DNA of 13,990 nucleotides, taken from JACQAI01 sp035507915. GTDB taxonomy: Bacteria; Pseudomonadota; Alphaproteobacteria; Elsterales; Elsteraceae. The stretch is from positions 1 to 13,990 of the forward strand of contig DATJNS010000102.1 of assembly GCA_035507915.1 (NCBI GenBank), read 5' to 3'. The notes below the pieces were generated by a model, which had not been told where the DNA came from, searched no databases, and saw nothing but the letters and a program-made list of their open reading frames with translations. Position 1 is the stretch's first letter. Every line of letters begins with the position of its first letter. Made by a program: the position numbers and the translations under genes. Positions 1-6,639 of this stretch are shown here, one piece after another.

Positions 1-156
1 GCCAACGACCTGGCGATGATCGACGCGGCCGGGCTCGGCGTCGCCTACCACGCCAAACCCGTGGTCGCCGCTGCCGCGGACGTCCGCATCGAACACGCGG
101 ATCTGACCGCCCTGCTCTTCGTGCAGGGCTACACGAAGGCCGAGTTCGTCGCCTAG
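1..156 (+). CDS. serB: Phosphoserine phosphatase, C-terminal end (partial)
   Basis: This is the last 51 codons of a gene that begins upstream of the window. The visible protein opens with ANDLAMIDAAGLGVAYHAKP, which matches the HAD-superfamily motif (D-G-A-N-D-L-x-M) and the following G-x-G-x-A-x-x-A-K-P stretch of SerB. It closes with LLFVQGYTKAEFVA, a typical SerB tail. SerB hydrolyses O-phosphoserine to serine in the last step of serine biosynthesis, in the cytoplasm. The catalytic nucleophile Asp and the N-terminal part lie outside the window, so completeness cannot be judged. The TAG stop is only 10 bp from the stop of the convergent protease gene, with no obvious terminator between. Other HAD phosphatases share the motif, but the GLGVAYHAKP run is most like SerB. 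Confidence 0.88.
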   Translation, partial: ANDLAMIDAAGLGVAYHAKPVVAAAADVRIEHADLTALLFVQGYTKAEFVA

Positions 157-166
157 CCGGCGCGCG

Positions 167-1702
167 TCAGGAGTCGATGCGCACCGCGACGAAGCGCAGA
201 TCGCCCTTCTGATCGACCAACAGCAGCACGGACTTGCGCTTGGCGTCGCGCGCCGCCTTGATCTTGGCCGCGACGTCGGCCGGGGTTTTGACCTCCTCCT
301 GGCCGACCTCGACGATGATGTCGCCGGGCTTGATGCCCTTCTCGGCCGCCGGGCTGGTGTCCGAGACGTCGGTCACCAACACGCCCTGCGCGTCGTCGGC
401 GAGACCGTATTTCTCGCGCAGCTGCGGGTTGACCGCCGTCAGCTGCAGTCCGAGCTCGGTCACGCTGCCGGCCGGTGCGCTGGGCGCATTGCCCGGGCCG
501 GGCGTCGCCGCGGCGACCTGGTCGCTCTCGACCAGCTCGCCGACCTGGACCTTGAGCGGGATCTCCTTCTTCTTGCGCCACACCACGACGTCGACGACCT
601 TGTCGATCGGCGTCTCGGCGACGATGCGCGGCAGTCGGCGCATCTCGTTGATGTCCTTGCCGTCGAACTTGAGGATCACGTCGCCCGGCTCGATCTTGGC
701 CTTGGCCGCCGGCCCGTTCTCCGTGGCGCTCGACACCAGCGCGCCGCGCGGCTTGTCGAGCCCGAGACTCTCGGCGAGCTCGTCGGTGACCGTCTGGATG
801 CGCACGCCGAGCCACCCGCGCCTGACCTTGCCGTACTGCTTGAGCTGGTCGATCACCGGCTTCGCGAGCGACGCCGGGATCGCGAAACCGATGCCGACGC
901 TGCCGCCGGTCGGCGAGTAGATCGCGGTGTTGATGCCGATCACGTCGCCGTTGGTGTTGAACATCGGCCCGCCCGAGTTGCCTCGGTTGATCGAGGCGTC
1001 GGTCTGCAGGTAGTCGTCATAGGCGCCGGACTGGATGTCGCGGCCGCGCGCCGACAGGATGCCGGCCGTCACCGAGCCGCCGAGCCCGAACGGGTTGCCG
1101 ATCGCCAGAACCCAGTCGCCGACCCGGGTCTGGTCGCTGTCGCCCCAGTTGACCGCCGTCAGCGGCTTCTTGGAATCGACCTTGAGCAGCGCCAGGTCGG
1201 TCTTGACGTCGCGCCCGACCAGCTTGGCCTTGTAGGTGCTGTCGTCGTGGAGCGTGATGGTGATCTCGTCGGCGTCGGCGACGACGTGATTGTTGGTCAC
1301 GACGTAGCCCGCCGGGTCGATGATGAAGCCCGAGCCGAGCGAGGTGGCGTGGCGCGGCGGCGCGTCCGGCCGGTCGCCGTGCTGCTGACGCTCGAGGAAG
1401 TCCTTGAAGAACTCCTCGAACGGCGAGCCGGGCGGGAATTGCGGAATGTCGGGCCCATGCCTGCCGCGCTCGCCCGAGGCCGTCTTGATGGTCTGGGTGG
1501 TCGACACGTTGACGACCGCCGGCAGGAGCCTCTCGGCAAGATCGGCGAAGCTGTCCGGCGCGCTGCGGGCCGACGCCGGCGCCGCCCCGATCAGTGGCGT
1601 CGGCAACACCAACGGCAGCACGATGGCGAGGGCTCCGGCGGCGCGCCGCAGCCTGCGGGCGGGTGACCGGCCGGCGGCTCCGGCGACGGCGGGACTCATC
1701 AT
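167..1702 (-). CDS. degP: DegP/HtrA-type periplasmic serine endoprotease (Do family)
   Basis: A 511-residue Do-family protease that degrades or holds misfolded envelope proteins. The N-terminus has an Arg-rich n-region (ARRLRR), a hydrophobic core (AAGALAIVLPLVLP) and a likely signal peptidase site after ASA, so export to the periplasm is inferred. The trypsin-like domain carries the full triad: His139 in TNNHVV, Asp169 in KTDLALLKV and Ser243 in RGNSGGPMF. Two PDZ domains follow, at about 295-390 (RRGWLGVRIQTV onward) and 415-509 (LGLQLTAV onward). Length and two-PDZ layout match DegP/DegQ rather than one-PDZ DegS. I chose the ATG at 1702 because AGGAG lies 11 nt upstream; an in-frame ATG at 1735 would add 11 residues before the signal peptide. 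It lies downstream of hflK-hflC on the same strand, a common alphaproteobacterial arrangement. Whether it is DegP, DegQ or MucD cannot be decided here. Confidence 0.93.
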   Translation of the reverse strand: MMSPAVAGAAGRSPARRLRRAAGALAIVLPLVLPTPLIGAAPASARSAPDSFADLAERLLPAVVNVSTTQTIKTASGERGRHGPDIPQFPPGSPFEEFFKDFLERQQHGDRPDAPPRHATSLGSGFIIDPAGYVVTNNHVVADADEITITLHDDSTYKAKLVGRDVKTDLALLKVDSKKPLTAVNWGDSDQTRVGDWVLAIGNPFGLGGSVTAGILSARGRDIQSGAYDDYLQTDASINRGNSGGPMFNTNGDVIGINTAIYSPTGGSVGIGFAIPASLAKPVIDQLKQYGKVRRGWLGVRIQTVTDELAESLGLDKPRGALVSSATENGPAAKAKIEPGDVILKFDGKDINEMRRLPRIVAETPIDKVVDVVVWRKKKEIPLKVQVGELVESDQVAAATPGPGNAPSAPAGSVTELGLQLTAVNPQLREKYGLADDAQGVLVTDVSDTSPAAEKGIKPGDIIVEVGQEEVKTPADVAAKIKAARDAKRKSVLLLVDQKGDLRFVAVRIDS

Positions 1703-1750
1703 GGTTCGAGCGTCTCCTGAGCGTGAAAGTCGCATGGCCTCACTCTAATA

Positions 1751-1774
1751 CGCCGGGACCGCGGCGTCCCGGCG
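1751..1774 (-). terminator. GC-rich hairpin between hflC and degP
   Basis: CGCCGGGAC (1751-1759) and GTCCCGGCG (1766-1774) form a perfect 9-bp stem with a 6-nt loop. It lies 65 bp past the hflC stop and upstream of the degP start. On the minus strand it is followed by TATTAG rather than a real T-run, so it could be a weak terminator or attenuator between hflC and degP, or a 5' UTR hairpin that stabilises degP mRNA. The fold is read directly; the function is inference. Confidence 0.35.
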
Positions 1775-1839
1775 AAGCGTCCGGCAACAACATATGGTGT
1801 AGTCAAATCGTTTTTGCAGCGGGGCGGTCCGCGATCGCC

Positions 1840-2754
1840 TCAGTGCGCTCCGGACGCCGGCGGTTTCGGGCCAGTGGCGGGCTTGAGCGCGCCGCTCGGA
1901 TCCTCGAGATAGCGCAGGAAATCCATGTCGGGCGACAGCACCAGCGAGGTGTCGCTGTTCGCCAGCGCGTTCTGGTAGGCCTGCATCGAGCGGTAGAAGG
2001 CGAAGAACTGCGGATCCTTGCCGAACGCGTCGGCGTAGATCTTGATCGCGGCGGCGTCGCCCTCGCCGCGCACGATCTGCGCCTCGCGCGCGGCCTCGGC
2101 CAACAGGACGATCTTCTCGCGATCGGCGCGGGCGCGGATCTCCAGCGCCTGCTCCTGGCCCTGGCCGCGGGCTTCCTTGGCCTCGCGGTCGCGCTCCGAC
2201 TTCATGCGGTCGTAGATCGCCTGGCTGGTCTGTCCGGGCAGATCGGCGCGGCGCAGCCGGACGTCGACGATCTCGATGCCGAAGCGTTTCGCCTGGTCGC
2301 CGACCTCGTGCAGGATGTTCGTCATGATGCGCTCGCGCTCGGCCGACAGCACGCTCGCCAGCGGGACCGAGCCGAGCACGCGCCGCATGCTCGAGTTGAT
2401 GATCGCGGCGAGCCGCGAACGGGCGCCGCTCTCGTTGGTGACCGTCTGGTAGAACTGCAGCGGATTGGTGATGCGGAACACCGCGTAGGCGTCGACGTCG
2501 ACGCGCTTCTGGTCGCCGAGGATCACCTGCTGCGGCGGCGGATCGACCTCGAGCACGCGATTGTCGAAATAGAGCACGTCCTGGATGACCGGGATCTTGA
2601 GGTGCAGGCCGGGATCCTTGACGAACTCGTCGACCGCGCCGAAGCGCAGCACCAGCGCCTGCTGGTACTGCGTGACCGTGAAGAAGGCGCCCGAGCCGAC
2701 CAGCGCCACCACGACGAGGATGACGATCCCCGCGATCATGCCGGGGCGGTTCAT
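1840..2754 (-). CDS. hflC: HflC, SPFH/band 7 membrane protein, FtsH modulator
   Basis: A 304-residue partner of HflK. The two form a large membrane-anchored assembly that surrounds the AAA protease FtsH and limits its access to substrates. One N-terminal membrane segment is visible at about residues 6-27 (MIAGIVILVVVALVG...). A band 7/SPFH domain follows (TQYQQALVLRFG, LHLKIPVIQDVLYFDNRVLEVD), then a long charged, predicted coiled-coil stretch rich in Glu/Arg/Ala (about 180-240, including SERDREAKEARGQGQEQALE and VRGEGDAAAIKIYADAF). The last motif and FFAFYRSMQAY are characteristic of HflC. Its ATG overlaps the hflK stop as ATGA (2751-2754), so the two are translationally coupled. The C-terminus ends in a Pro/Ala-rich tail. 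The length is normal and nothing is missing. Confidence 0.95.
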   Translation of the reverse strand: MNRPGMIAGIVILVVVALVGSGAFFTVTQYQQALVLRFGAVDEFVKDPGLHLKIPVIQDVLYFDNRVLEVDPPPQQVILGDQKRVDVDAYAVFRITNPLQFYQTVTNESGARSRLAAIINSSMRRVLGSVPLASVLSAERERIMTNILHEVGDQAKRFGIEIVDVRLRRADLPGQTSQAIYDRMKSERDREAKEARGQGQEQALEIRARADREKIVLLAEAAREAQIVRGEGDAAAIKIYADAFGKDPQFFAFYRSMQAYQNALANSDTSLVLSPDMDFLRYLEDPSGALKPATGPKPPASGAH

Positions 2755-3893
2755 GGCGTCTTCCCCGGCGCCGGAACCGGCTTGGGCTTGAGCTCGGGCA
2801 GCGGTAGGTAGGGCACCACGCCCTGGCCGGTCTCCGACCGGTCGAGGATGACCTTGTTGGCGCCCTTCAGCACCTGCTCCATGGTCTCGAGATACATGCG
2901 CTCGGTGGTGACTTCCTTGCTGGCCTGATACGCCTTGTAGACCGAGTCGAAGCGCTTGGCGTCGCCCTGCGCGCGGTTGGTCACCTCCTCTTTGTAGGCC
3001 TGCGCCTCCTGGATCAGGCGCTGGGCGTCGCCGCGGGCGCGCGGGATGATGTCGTTGCGGTAGGCCTCGGCCTCGTTGCGCAACCGCTCGCGATCGGCGC
3101 GCGCGCGCTGCACGTCGTTGAACGCGTCGACCACCTGGGCCGGCGGATCGACCGCCAGCAGCTGCACGCGCCGGATCTCGACGCCGGCGCCGTAGGTGTC
3201 GAGGAACTTCTGCATCAAGGCCGCGGTGTCGACCTCGATCTTGTCGCGGCCCTCGGTCAGCGCCTGCTGGATCGGCGTCTCGCCGACCACCTCGCGCATG
3301 GCGCTCTCGGCGACCACTTTGACGAGCGCTTCCGGGTCGCGCGTGCCGAACAGGAAGGGGATCGCGTCCTTGATCTTCCAGAACACCGTGAAGCCGATGT
3401 CGACGATGTTCTCGTCGCCGGTCAGCATCATGCTTTCCTCGGCGAGATCGCGCGACGACACCGTGCGGCCCTCCTGGACCGAGCGGAAGCCGATCTCGAT
3501 GCGGTTCTCGCGCGTGACGTCGGGCGTGAGCGCGTGCTCGATCGGCGCCGGCAGGTGATAGCGCAGGCCCTGCTCGGCCGTGCGCACGTACTTGCCGAAG
3601 CGCAGCACGATGCCGACCTGCTCGGGCTGCACCGTATAGAAGCCGCTCGCGAACCACACGCCGATCGCGATCAGGGCGATCAGGATCAGGCCGCGCAGGC
3701 TGCCCATGCCGCCCGGCAGCAGCGAGCGCATGCGCTCCTGGCCGCGGCGCAGCAGCTCTTCGATGTTGGGCGGCTGCGGGCCTTGGCCGCCGCCGCCCGG
3801 TCCGCGACCCCACGGTCCGGGTCCGCCGCCGCTGCTACCGCCGCCGCCGCCCCAGGGACCGCCGCCCCCGCCACCTTGGTTCTGCCACGGCAT
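2751..3893 (-). CDS. hflK: HflK, SPFH/band 7 membrane protein, FtsH modulator
   Basis: A 380-residue subunit of the HflKC complex. It starts MPWQNQGG and has a very Gly/Pro/Trp-rich cytoplasmic N-terminus (about residues 7-42), the family hallmark also seen in E. coli HflK. A linker follows (PNIEELLRRGQERMRSLLPGG), then one membrane segment at about 66-86 (SLRGLILIALIAIGVWFASG). The SPFH domain begins at FYTVQPEQVGIVLRFGKY. The region at about 260-320 (RARADRERLRNEAEAYRNDI) is the helical coiled-coil arm. The tail is Pro/Lys-rich. The ATG at 3893 has AAGGAA about 10 nt upstream. It is first in the hflK-hflC operon, overlaps hflC by 4 bp and is divergent from mrp. Identification is firm from the N-terminus and the hflC partner. 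Confidence 0.96.
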   Translation of the reverse strand: MPWQNQGGGGGGPWGGGGGSSGGGPGPWGRGPGGGGQGPQPPNIEELLRRGQERMRSLLPGGMGSLRGLILIALIAIGVWFASGFYTVQPEQVGIVLRFGKYVRTAEQGLRYHLPAPIEHALTPDVTRENRIEIGFRSVQEGRTVSSRDLAEESMMLTGDENIVDIGFTVFWKIKDAIPFLFGTRDPEALVKVVAESAMREVVGETPIQQALTEGRDKIEVDTAALMQKFLDTYGAGVEIRRVQLLAVDPPAQVVDAFNDVQRARADRERLRNEAEAYRNDIIPRARGDAQRLIQEAQAYKEEVTNRAQGDAKRFDSVYKAYQASKEVTTERMYLETMEQVLKGANKVILDRSETGQGVVPYLPLPELKPKPVPAPGKTP

Positions 3894-3922
3894 GATCGCG
3901 TCGTTCCTTCCCAGCCAATCCG

Positions 3923-3958
3923 TTGCACACTATCCCGGCGAGGCCAGATATAGGACAA
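3923..3958. promoter_or_regulatory. Possible overlapping divergent promoters for hflK and mrp
   Basis: The 160-bp gap between the divergent starts must contain both promoters. On the plus strand TTGCAC (3923-3928) is 18 nt from GATATA (3947-3952). On the minus strand TTGTCC (3958-3953) is 18 nt from GATAGT (3934-3929). The two candidates face each other and overlap. Matches to the sigma-70 consensus are only moderate, so this is a tentative reading. Confidence 0.25.
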
Positions 3959-3965
3959 CCGGATC

Positions 3966-3988
3966 GCGCGCGTCGCGTCGACGCGCGC
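3966..3988. repeat. Perfect 10-bp inverted repeat in the hflK/mrp divergent region
   Basis: GCGCGCGTCG (3966-3975) and CGACGCGCGC (3979-3988) are perfect reverse complements separated by CGT. The core also reads as the palindrome CGCGTCGACGCG (3974-3985). It sits 66 bp before the mrp start and 73 bp before the hflK start. It could be an operator or an mrp 5' UTR hairpin; in DNA this GC-rich a chance CG-rich palindrome is also possible. Confidence 0.4.
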
Positions 3989-4053
3989 CGAACGGGCCAT
4001 TACGGAAGTCCCCTGCCGCCGGCATATTTAGGCATCACGCGGAGAATTCAAGC

Positions 4054-5223
4054 ATGACGGCCAGTCCCCCGCTGACCACCGAGCGCATTATGGCGGCGTT
4101 GGCGCAGGTTATCGATCCCGATCGCGGCCGCGACATCGTGGCGCTCGGCATGGTGTCGGGCTTGGCGCTGAAGGACGGCCATGTCGGCTTCACCCTCGAG
4201 GTCGATCCGCAGCGCGGCCCGTCGCTCGAGCCGTTGCGCAAGGCCGCCGAGCAGGCGGTCGACAAGCTGCCGGGCGTGCTCTCGGTGACCGCGGTGATGA
4301 CCGCCGAGAAGTCGGCCGGCGGCGGCGGACCTGCGGCGCGCCCGGCGGGCGGCCCGGGCGCACACGCCGGGCATGGACATGGGCATGCGCAAGGGCAGGG
4401 GCGCGGCGAGCGCGCGCTGGTGCCGGGCGTGCGCTCGATCGTCGCCGTCGCGTCGGGCAAGGGCGGCGTCGGCAAGTCGACCACCGCGGTCAATCTCGCG
4501 CTCGGCCTGGTCGCCGGCGGCCGCAAGGTCGGGCTGCTCGACGCCGACATCTACGGTCCGTCGGCGCCGCGCATGATGGGCATCAGCGGCAAGCCGACCA
4601 GCCGCGACGGCAAGGTGCTCCAGCCGATGGAGAACTACGGCGTGCGCTGCATGTCGATGGGCTTCCTGGTCGCCGAGGATACGCCGATGATCTGGCGCGG
4701 CCCGATGGTGATGAGCGCCTTGCAGCAGATGCTGCGCGACGTCGATTGGGGCGAGCTCGACATTCTGGTGGTCGACATGCCGCCGGGCACCGGCGACGCC
4801 CAGCTCACCATGGCGCAGCAGGTGCCGCTCACCGGCGCCGTGATCGTATCGACGCCGCAGGACATCGCGCTGCTCGACGCGCGCAAGGGCCTCAACATGT
4901 TCCGCAAGGTCGATGTGCCGGTGCTCGGCATCGTCGAGAACATGAGCTATTTCGTGTGTCCGAACTGCGGCCACCGGTCCGAGATCTTCAGCTACGGCGG
5001 CGCGCGCCGCGAGGCCGAGCGCCTGGCCGTCGAGTTCCTGGGCGAGATCCCGCTCGACAGCGTGATCCGCGAGACCTCCGACAGCGGCCACCCGATCGTG
5101 ATCGCCGATCCGGCGAGCCCGCACGCGCGCGCCTACCGCGCGCTCGCCGACCGGGTCTGGGAAAAGGTCGCCGAGATCATCGACGGCGCGGCCCGCAAGG
5201 CGCCGCGCATCGTGGTGAGCTGA
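4054..5223 (+). CDS. mrp: Mrp/ApbC-family Fe-S cluster carrier P-loop ATPase
   Basis: A 389-residue cytoplasmic ATPase of the Mrp/ApbC/NBP35 family, which binds a labile Fe-S cluster and transfers it to apo-proteins. Domains in order: an N-terminal MIP18/DUF59-like domain (about 6-85; VIDPDRGRDIVALGMV), a Gly/Ala/His-rich linker (about 88-120, with HAGHGHGHAQ), then the ATPase domain. The deviant Walker A SGKGGVGKST is at 134-143, the DADIYGPS motif at 163-170 and DMPPGTGDAQ at 241-250. The cluster-binding CxxC pair is Cys302 and Cys305 (VCPNCGH). All key residues are present. The ATG at 4054 has GGAGA 9 nt upstream; the frame is open further upstream, but that part is the shadow of the hflK Gly-rich N-terminus. 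It is divergent from hflK and converges on thyX. Confidence 0.95.
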   Translation: MTASPPLTTERIMAALAQVIDPDRGRDIVALGMVSGLALKDGHVGFTLEVDPQRGPSLEPLRKAAEQAVDKLPGVLSVTAVMTAEKSAGGGGPAARPAGGPGAHAGHGHGHAQGQGRGERALVPGVRSIVAVASGKGGVGKSTTAVNLALGLVAGGRKVGLLDADIYGPSAPRMMGISGKPTSRDGKVLQPMENYGVRCMSMGFLVAEDTPMIWRGPMVMSALQQMLRDVDWGELDILVVDMPPGTGDAQLTMAQQVPLTGAVIVSTPQDIALLDARKGLNMFRKVDVPVLGIVENMSYFVCPNCGHRSEIFSYGGARREAERLAVEFLGEIPLDSVIRETSDSGHPIVIADPASPHARAYRALADRVWEKVAEIIDGAARKAPRIVVS

Positions 5224-5230
5224 CGGCTCA

Positions 5231-5252
5231 GGCCGGCACGGTCACGCCGGCC
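5231..5252. terminator. Hairpin at the mrp/thyX convergent junction
   Basis: GGCCGGC (5231-5237) and GCCGGCC (5246-5252) form a 7-bp stem around an 8-nt loop. The loop contains the first bases of the thyX stop codon. The stop codons are 18 bp apart, so one symmetrical hairpin could end transcription from both sides. No T-run follows on either strand, so intrinsic termination is not assured. Confidence 0.35.
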
Positions 5253-6180
5253 GGTCGAGCAGCGCCATCAGCTCGGCCCATTCGCGCTTGGACAGGCCGC
5301 TGGCCTCCGGCGTCACGGTCTCGCCGGCGACCAGGCGACGGACCACCGCGAGCATCTTGGCCGACAGGCGCGCGCCGCCCATCCGGTAGTCCATGAACGC
5401 CTCGCAGGTCAGCGGCACCCAGGCGCGCAGGGTGTCGAGCATCGCTTCGGCATAGACGCGGATCTCGTACTGCGCATGGGCGTCGGCGCGCAGCGCGAGG
5501 AAGTGCATGAGATTGTGGAGGTCGACCTTCCAGTACCACTGCGTGTAGGTGTTGAGCGTGAGGTTCATGCGCGCGAGCTCGCGCGCCAGGCCGCGGCGCC
5601 CCGGGTCGGGCGCCGCGCCGGTCTCGTCCTCGTTGAGCAGCCACGCATAGTCGCGATAGCAGCGTTCGGCGTCGTCGCGCAGCAGGTCGAGCACGCGCGC
5701 CGCCTCGTCGCCCTCGAGCACGTCGCCGCGGCCCTGCCGGTTGGCGGTCGACTGGGCGGCGAGCTGGTCGGCCGCCGGCAGGTAGAACTCCTTGTCGAGG
5801 ATCGAATAGCGCGCCGAGTACTCGTTGACGTTGGCGGTGCGGTGGCGGATCCACTGGCGCGCCACGAAGATCGGCAGCTTGACGTGATACTTGATCTCGC
5901 ACATCTCGAACGGCGTCGAGTGCTGGTGGCGCATCAGGTAGTTGATCAGTCCGCGATCCTCCGACACGCGGCGGGTGCCGCGGCCGTACGACACGCGCGC
6001 CGCCTGCACCACCGCGCCGTCGTCGCCCATGTAGTCGATGACGCGCACGAAGCCGTGGTCGAGCACCGCGATCGGCTGATACAGCAGCGCCTCGAGCGCC
6101 TCGACGGTGGCGCGCCGGGTCGGCGCCTGGCGCGCGCGCGCCGCCGCGATCTCGGCTTCCTGTTCGGGGGTCAAACCCAT
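5242..6180 (-). CDS. thyX: Flavin-dependent thymidylate synthase ThyX
   Basis: A 312-residue FAD enzyme that methylates dUMP to dTMP, using methylene-tetrahydrofolate as carbon donor and NAD(P)H as reductant. The signature RHRx7S is intact at 112-122 (RHRTANVNEYS), preceded by FVARQWI and followed by ARYS. The STPFEM motif (88-93) and the NTYTQWYWKVDLHNLMHFL helix (about 210-228), with residues used for FAD and dUMP binding, are also present. It is longer than many bacterial ThyX proteins (about 220-250 residues), with an N-terminal extension of about 30 residues and a C-terminal helical tail; alphaproteobacterial members are often of this size. The ATG at 6180 has AAGGG close upstream. It is divergent from the tmRNA gene and ends 18 bp from mrp. 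No thyA is visible in the window. Confidence 0.96.
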   Translation of the reverse strand: MGLTPEQEAEIAAARARQAPTRRATVEALEALLYQPIAVLDHGFVRVIDYMGDDGAVVQAARVSYGRGTRRVSEDRGLINYLMRHQHSTPFEMCEIKYHVKLPIFVARQWIRHRTANVNEYSARYSILDKEFYLPAADQLAAQSTANRQGRGDVLEGDEAARVLDLLRDDAERCYRDYAWLLNEDETGAAPDPGRRGLARELARMNLTLNTYTQWYWKVDLHNLMHFLALRADAHAQYEIRVYAEAMLDTLRAWVPLTCEAFMDYRMGGARLSAKMLAVVRRLVAGETVTPEASGLSKREWAELMALLDRPA

Positions 6181-6221
6181 GAGCCCTTTCTATGCGACCG
6201 CCGCGATTCGGCGACAGGGGC

Positions 6222-6250
6222 TTTTTTCGCTGTGCCGCGACCCGTATATT
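6222..6250 (+). promoter_or_regulatory. Probable ssrA promoter
   Basis: TATATT at 6245-6250 matches the -10 consensus at five of six positions. A T-run at 6222-6227 lies 17 nt upstream in the -35 position but matches TTGACA poorly. Transcription would start near 6257, just before the acceptor piece of tmRNA. It is assigned by position ahead of a strongly recognised RNA gene; the start site is inferred. Confidence 0.4.
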
Positions 6251-6465
6251 CCTTGGCGTCGGGCAACCGACTATGGCGATAAACGCCGCGTGGCATAAGC
6301 GTTGCGGACCCGGGGGCGGTACCCGGCGCCTCCACCAAGTCTTCGATCGCGGCCGGGACGACGACCTTGCCGCGGTCACCTCGGGGGCGAAACAGGATCG
6401 ACGCGCGTGGTAAAGGCGTGGTTTTCGCTCGGCATGGTTCCGCCGTTATCGGGCCAATCATAGGT

Positions 6466-6507
6466 GCCAACGACAACGTTGCGCCCGCTCAGGCTCTCGC
6501 CGCCTAA
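6466..6507 (+). other. tmRNA tag-peptide reading frame
   Basis: Read from the resume codon GCC at 6466, the frame is A-N-D-N-V-A-P-A-Q-A-L-A-A followed by TAA at 6505-6507. The AND start and the LAA end are the standard signals: the N-terminal part is bound by SspB-type adaptors, and the C-terminal Leu-Ala-Ala by ClpX. The stop codon lies at the edge of a 7-bp stem, as is typical. The resume codon is inferred from alignment to known tags. Confidence 0.93.
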
Positions 6508-6587
6508 CTTCCTCACGGAAGTTAACGGCTAAGCCAAAGCGCGGTCCGGGGGGGCACCGGGCAACAGAAGCCCCCCCACTTCACGGC

Positions 6588-6616
6588 CGGGCACCGCCGC
6601 GCGGGCGGCGCCCGTT
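6588..6616 (+). terminator. Hairpin at the 3' end of ssrA
   Basis: CGGGC-A-CCGCC (6588-6598) pairs with GGCGG-C-GCCCG (6604-6614) around a GCGCG loop, with one A/C mismatch. Only two T residues follow. It may be the 3'-terminal helix of the coding piece, a weak terminator that lets some transcription run into sspB 23 bp later, or both. Confidence 0.4.
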
Positions 6617-6639
6617 GAGAACCGAAACGAGAGCCCGCT

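Larger units (their letters stand above)
6257..6616 (+). ncRNA. ssrA: Two-piece (circularly permuted) transfer-messenger RNA, tmRNA
   Basis: tmRNA rescues stalled ribosomes and adds a degradation tag. The gene is permuted: the 3' (acceptor) piece comes first, ending in CGCCTCC-A-CCA at 6327-6337, then a spacer (6338-6382), then the 5' (coding) piece from GGGGGCG at 6383. The halves pair as a 7-bp acceptor stem with G3:U70 in place, the alanyl-tRNA synthetase determinant. The T stem is CCGGG/CCCGG (6310-6314/6322-6326), with an unusual GGCGGTA loop. Long-range helix 2 pairs ACGC (6401-6404) with GCGT (6299-6302), and GGCGT (6415-6419) with ACGCC (6283-6287). In the spacer, 6345-6353 and 6369-6377 pair over 9 bp, bringing the future ends together for processing. 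The tag frame is 6466-6507. A stem AACTTCC/GGAAGTT (6506-6523) and a GGGGGGG/CCCCCCC stem (6548-6577), perhaps a pseudoknot, follow. The outer ends are approximate. Confidence 0.93.

Noticed and set aside
1840..3813. A 657-codon minus-strand frame that looks like an hflK-hflC fusion
   Set aside because: Only its last 304 codons (hflC) are real. The first part reads hflK in the wrong frame; the true genes overlap by ATGA.
3706..4053. A 116-codon upstream extension of mrp
   Set aside because: The extension is a Pro-rich shadow of the Gly-rich hflK N-terminus. The ATG at 4054 has a good ribosome-binding site and begins the normal N-terminal domain.
6301..6337. A lone tRNA 3' half with T arm and CCA
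   Set aside because: It lacks an anticodon arm next to it. It is the acceptor piece of the permuted tmRNA, completed by the 5' half at 6383.
6171..6476. Small open frames on both strands over 6171-6476
   Set aside because: The region is explained by the tmRNA gene and its promoter; none of the frames has a recognisable protein or a convincing start.
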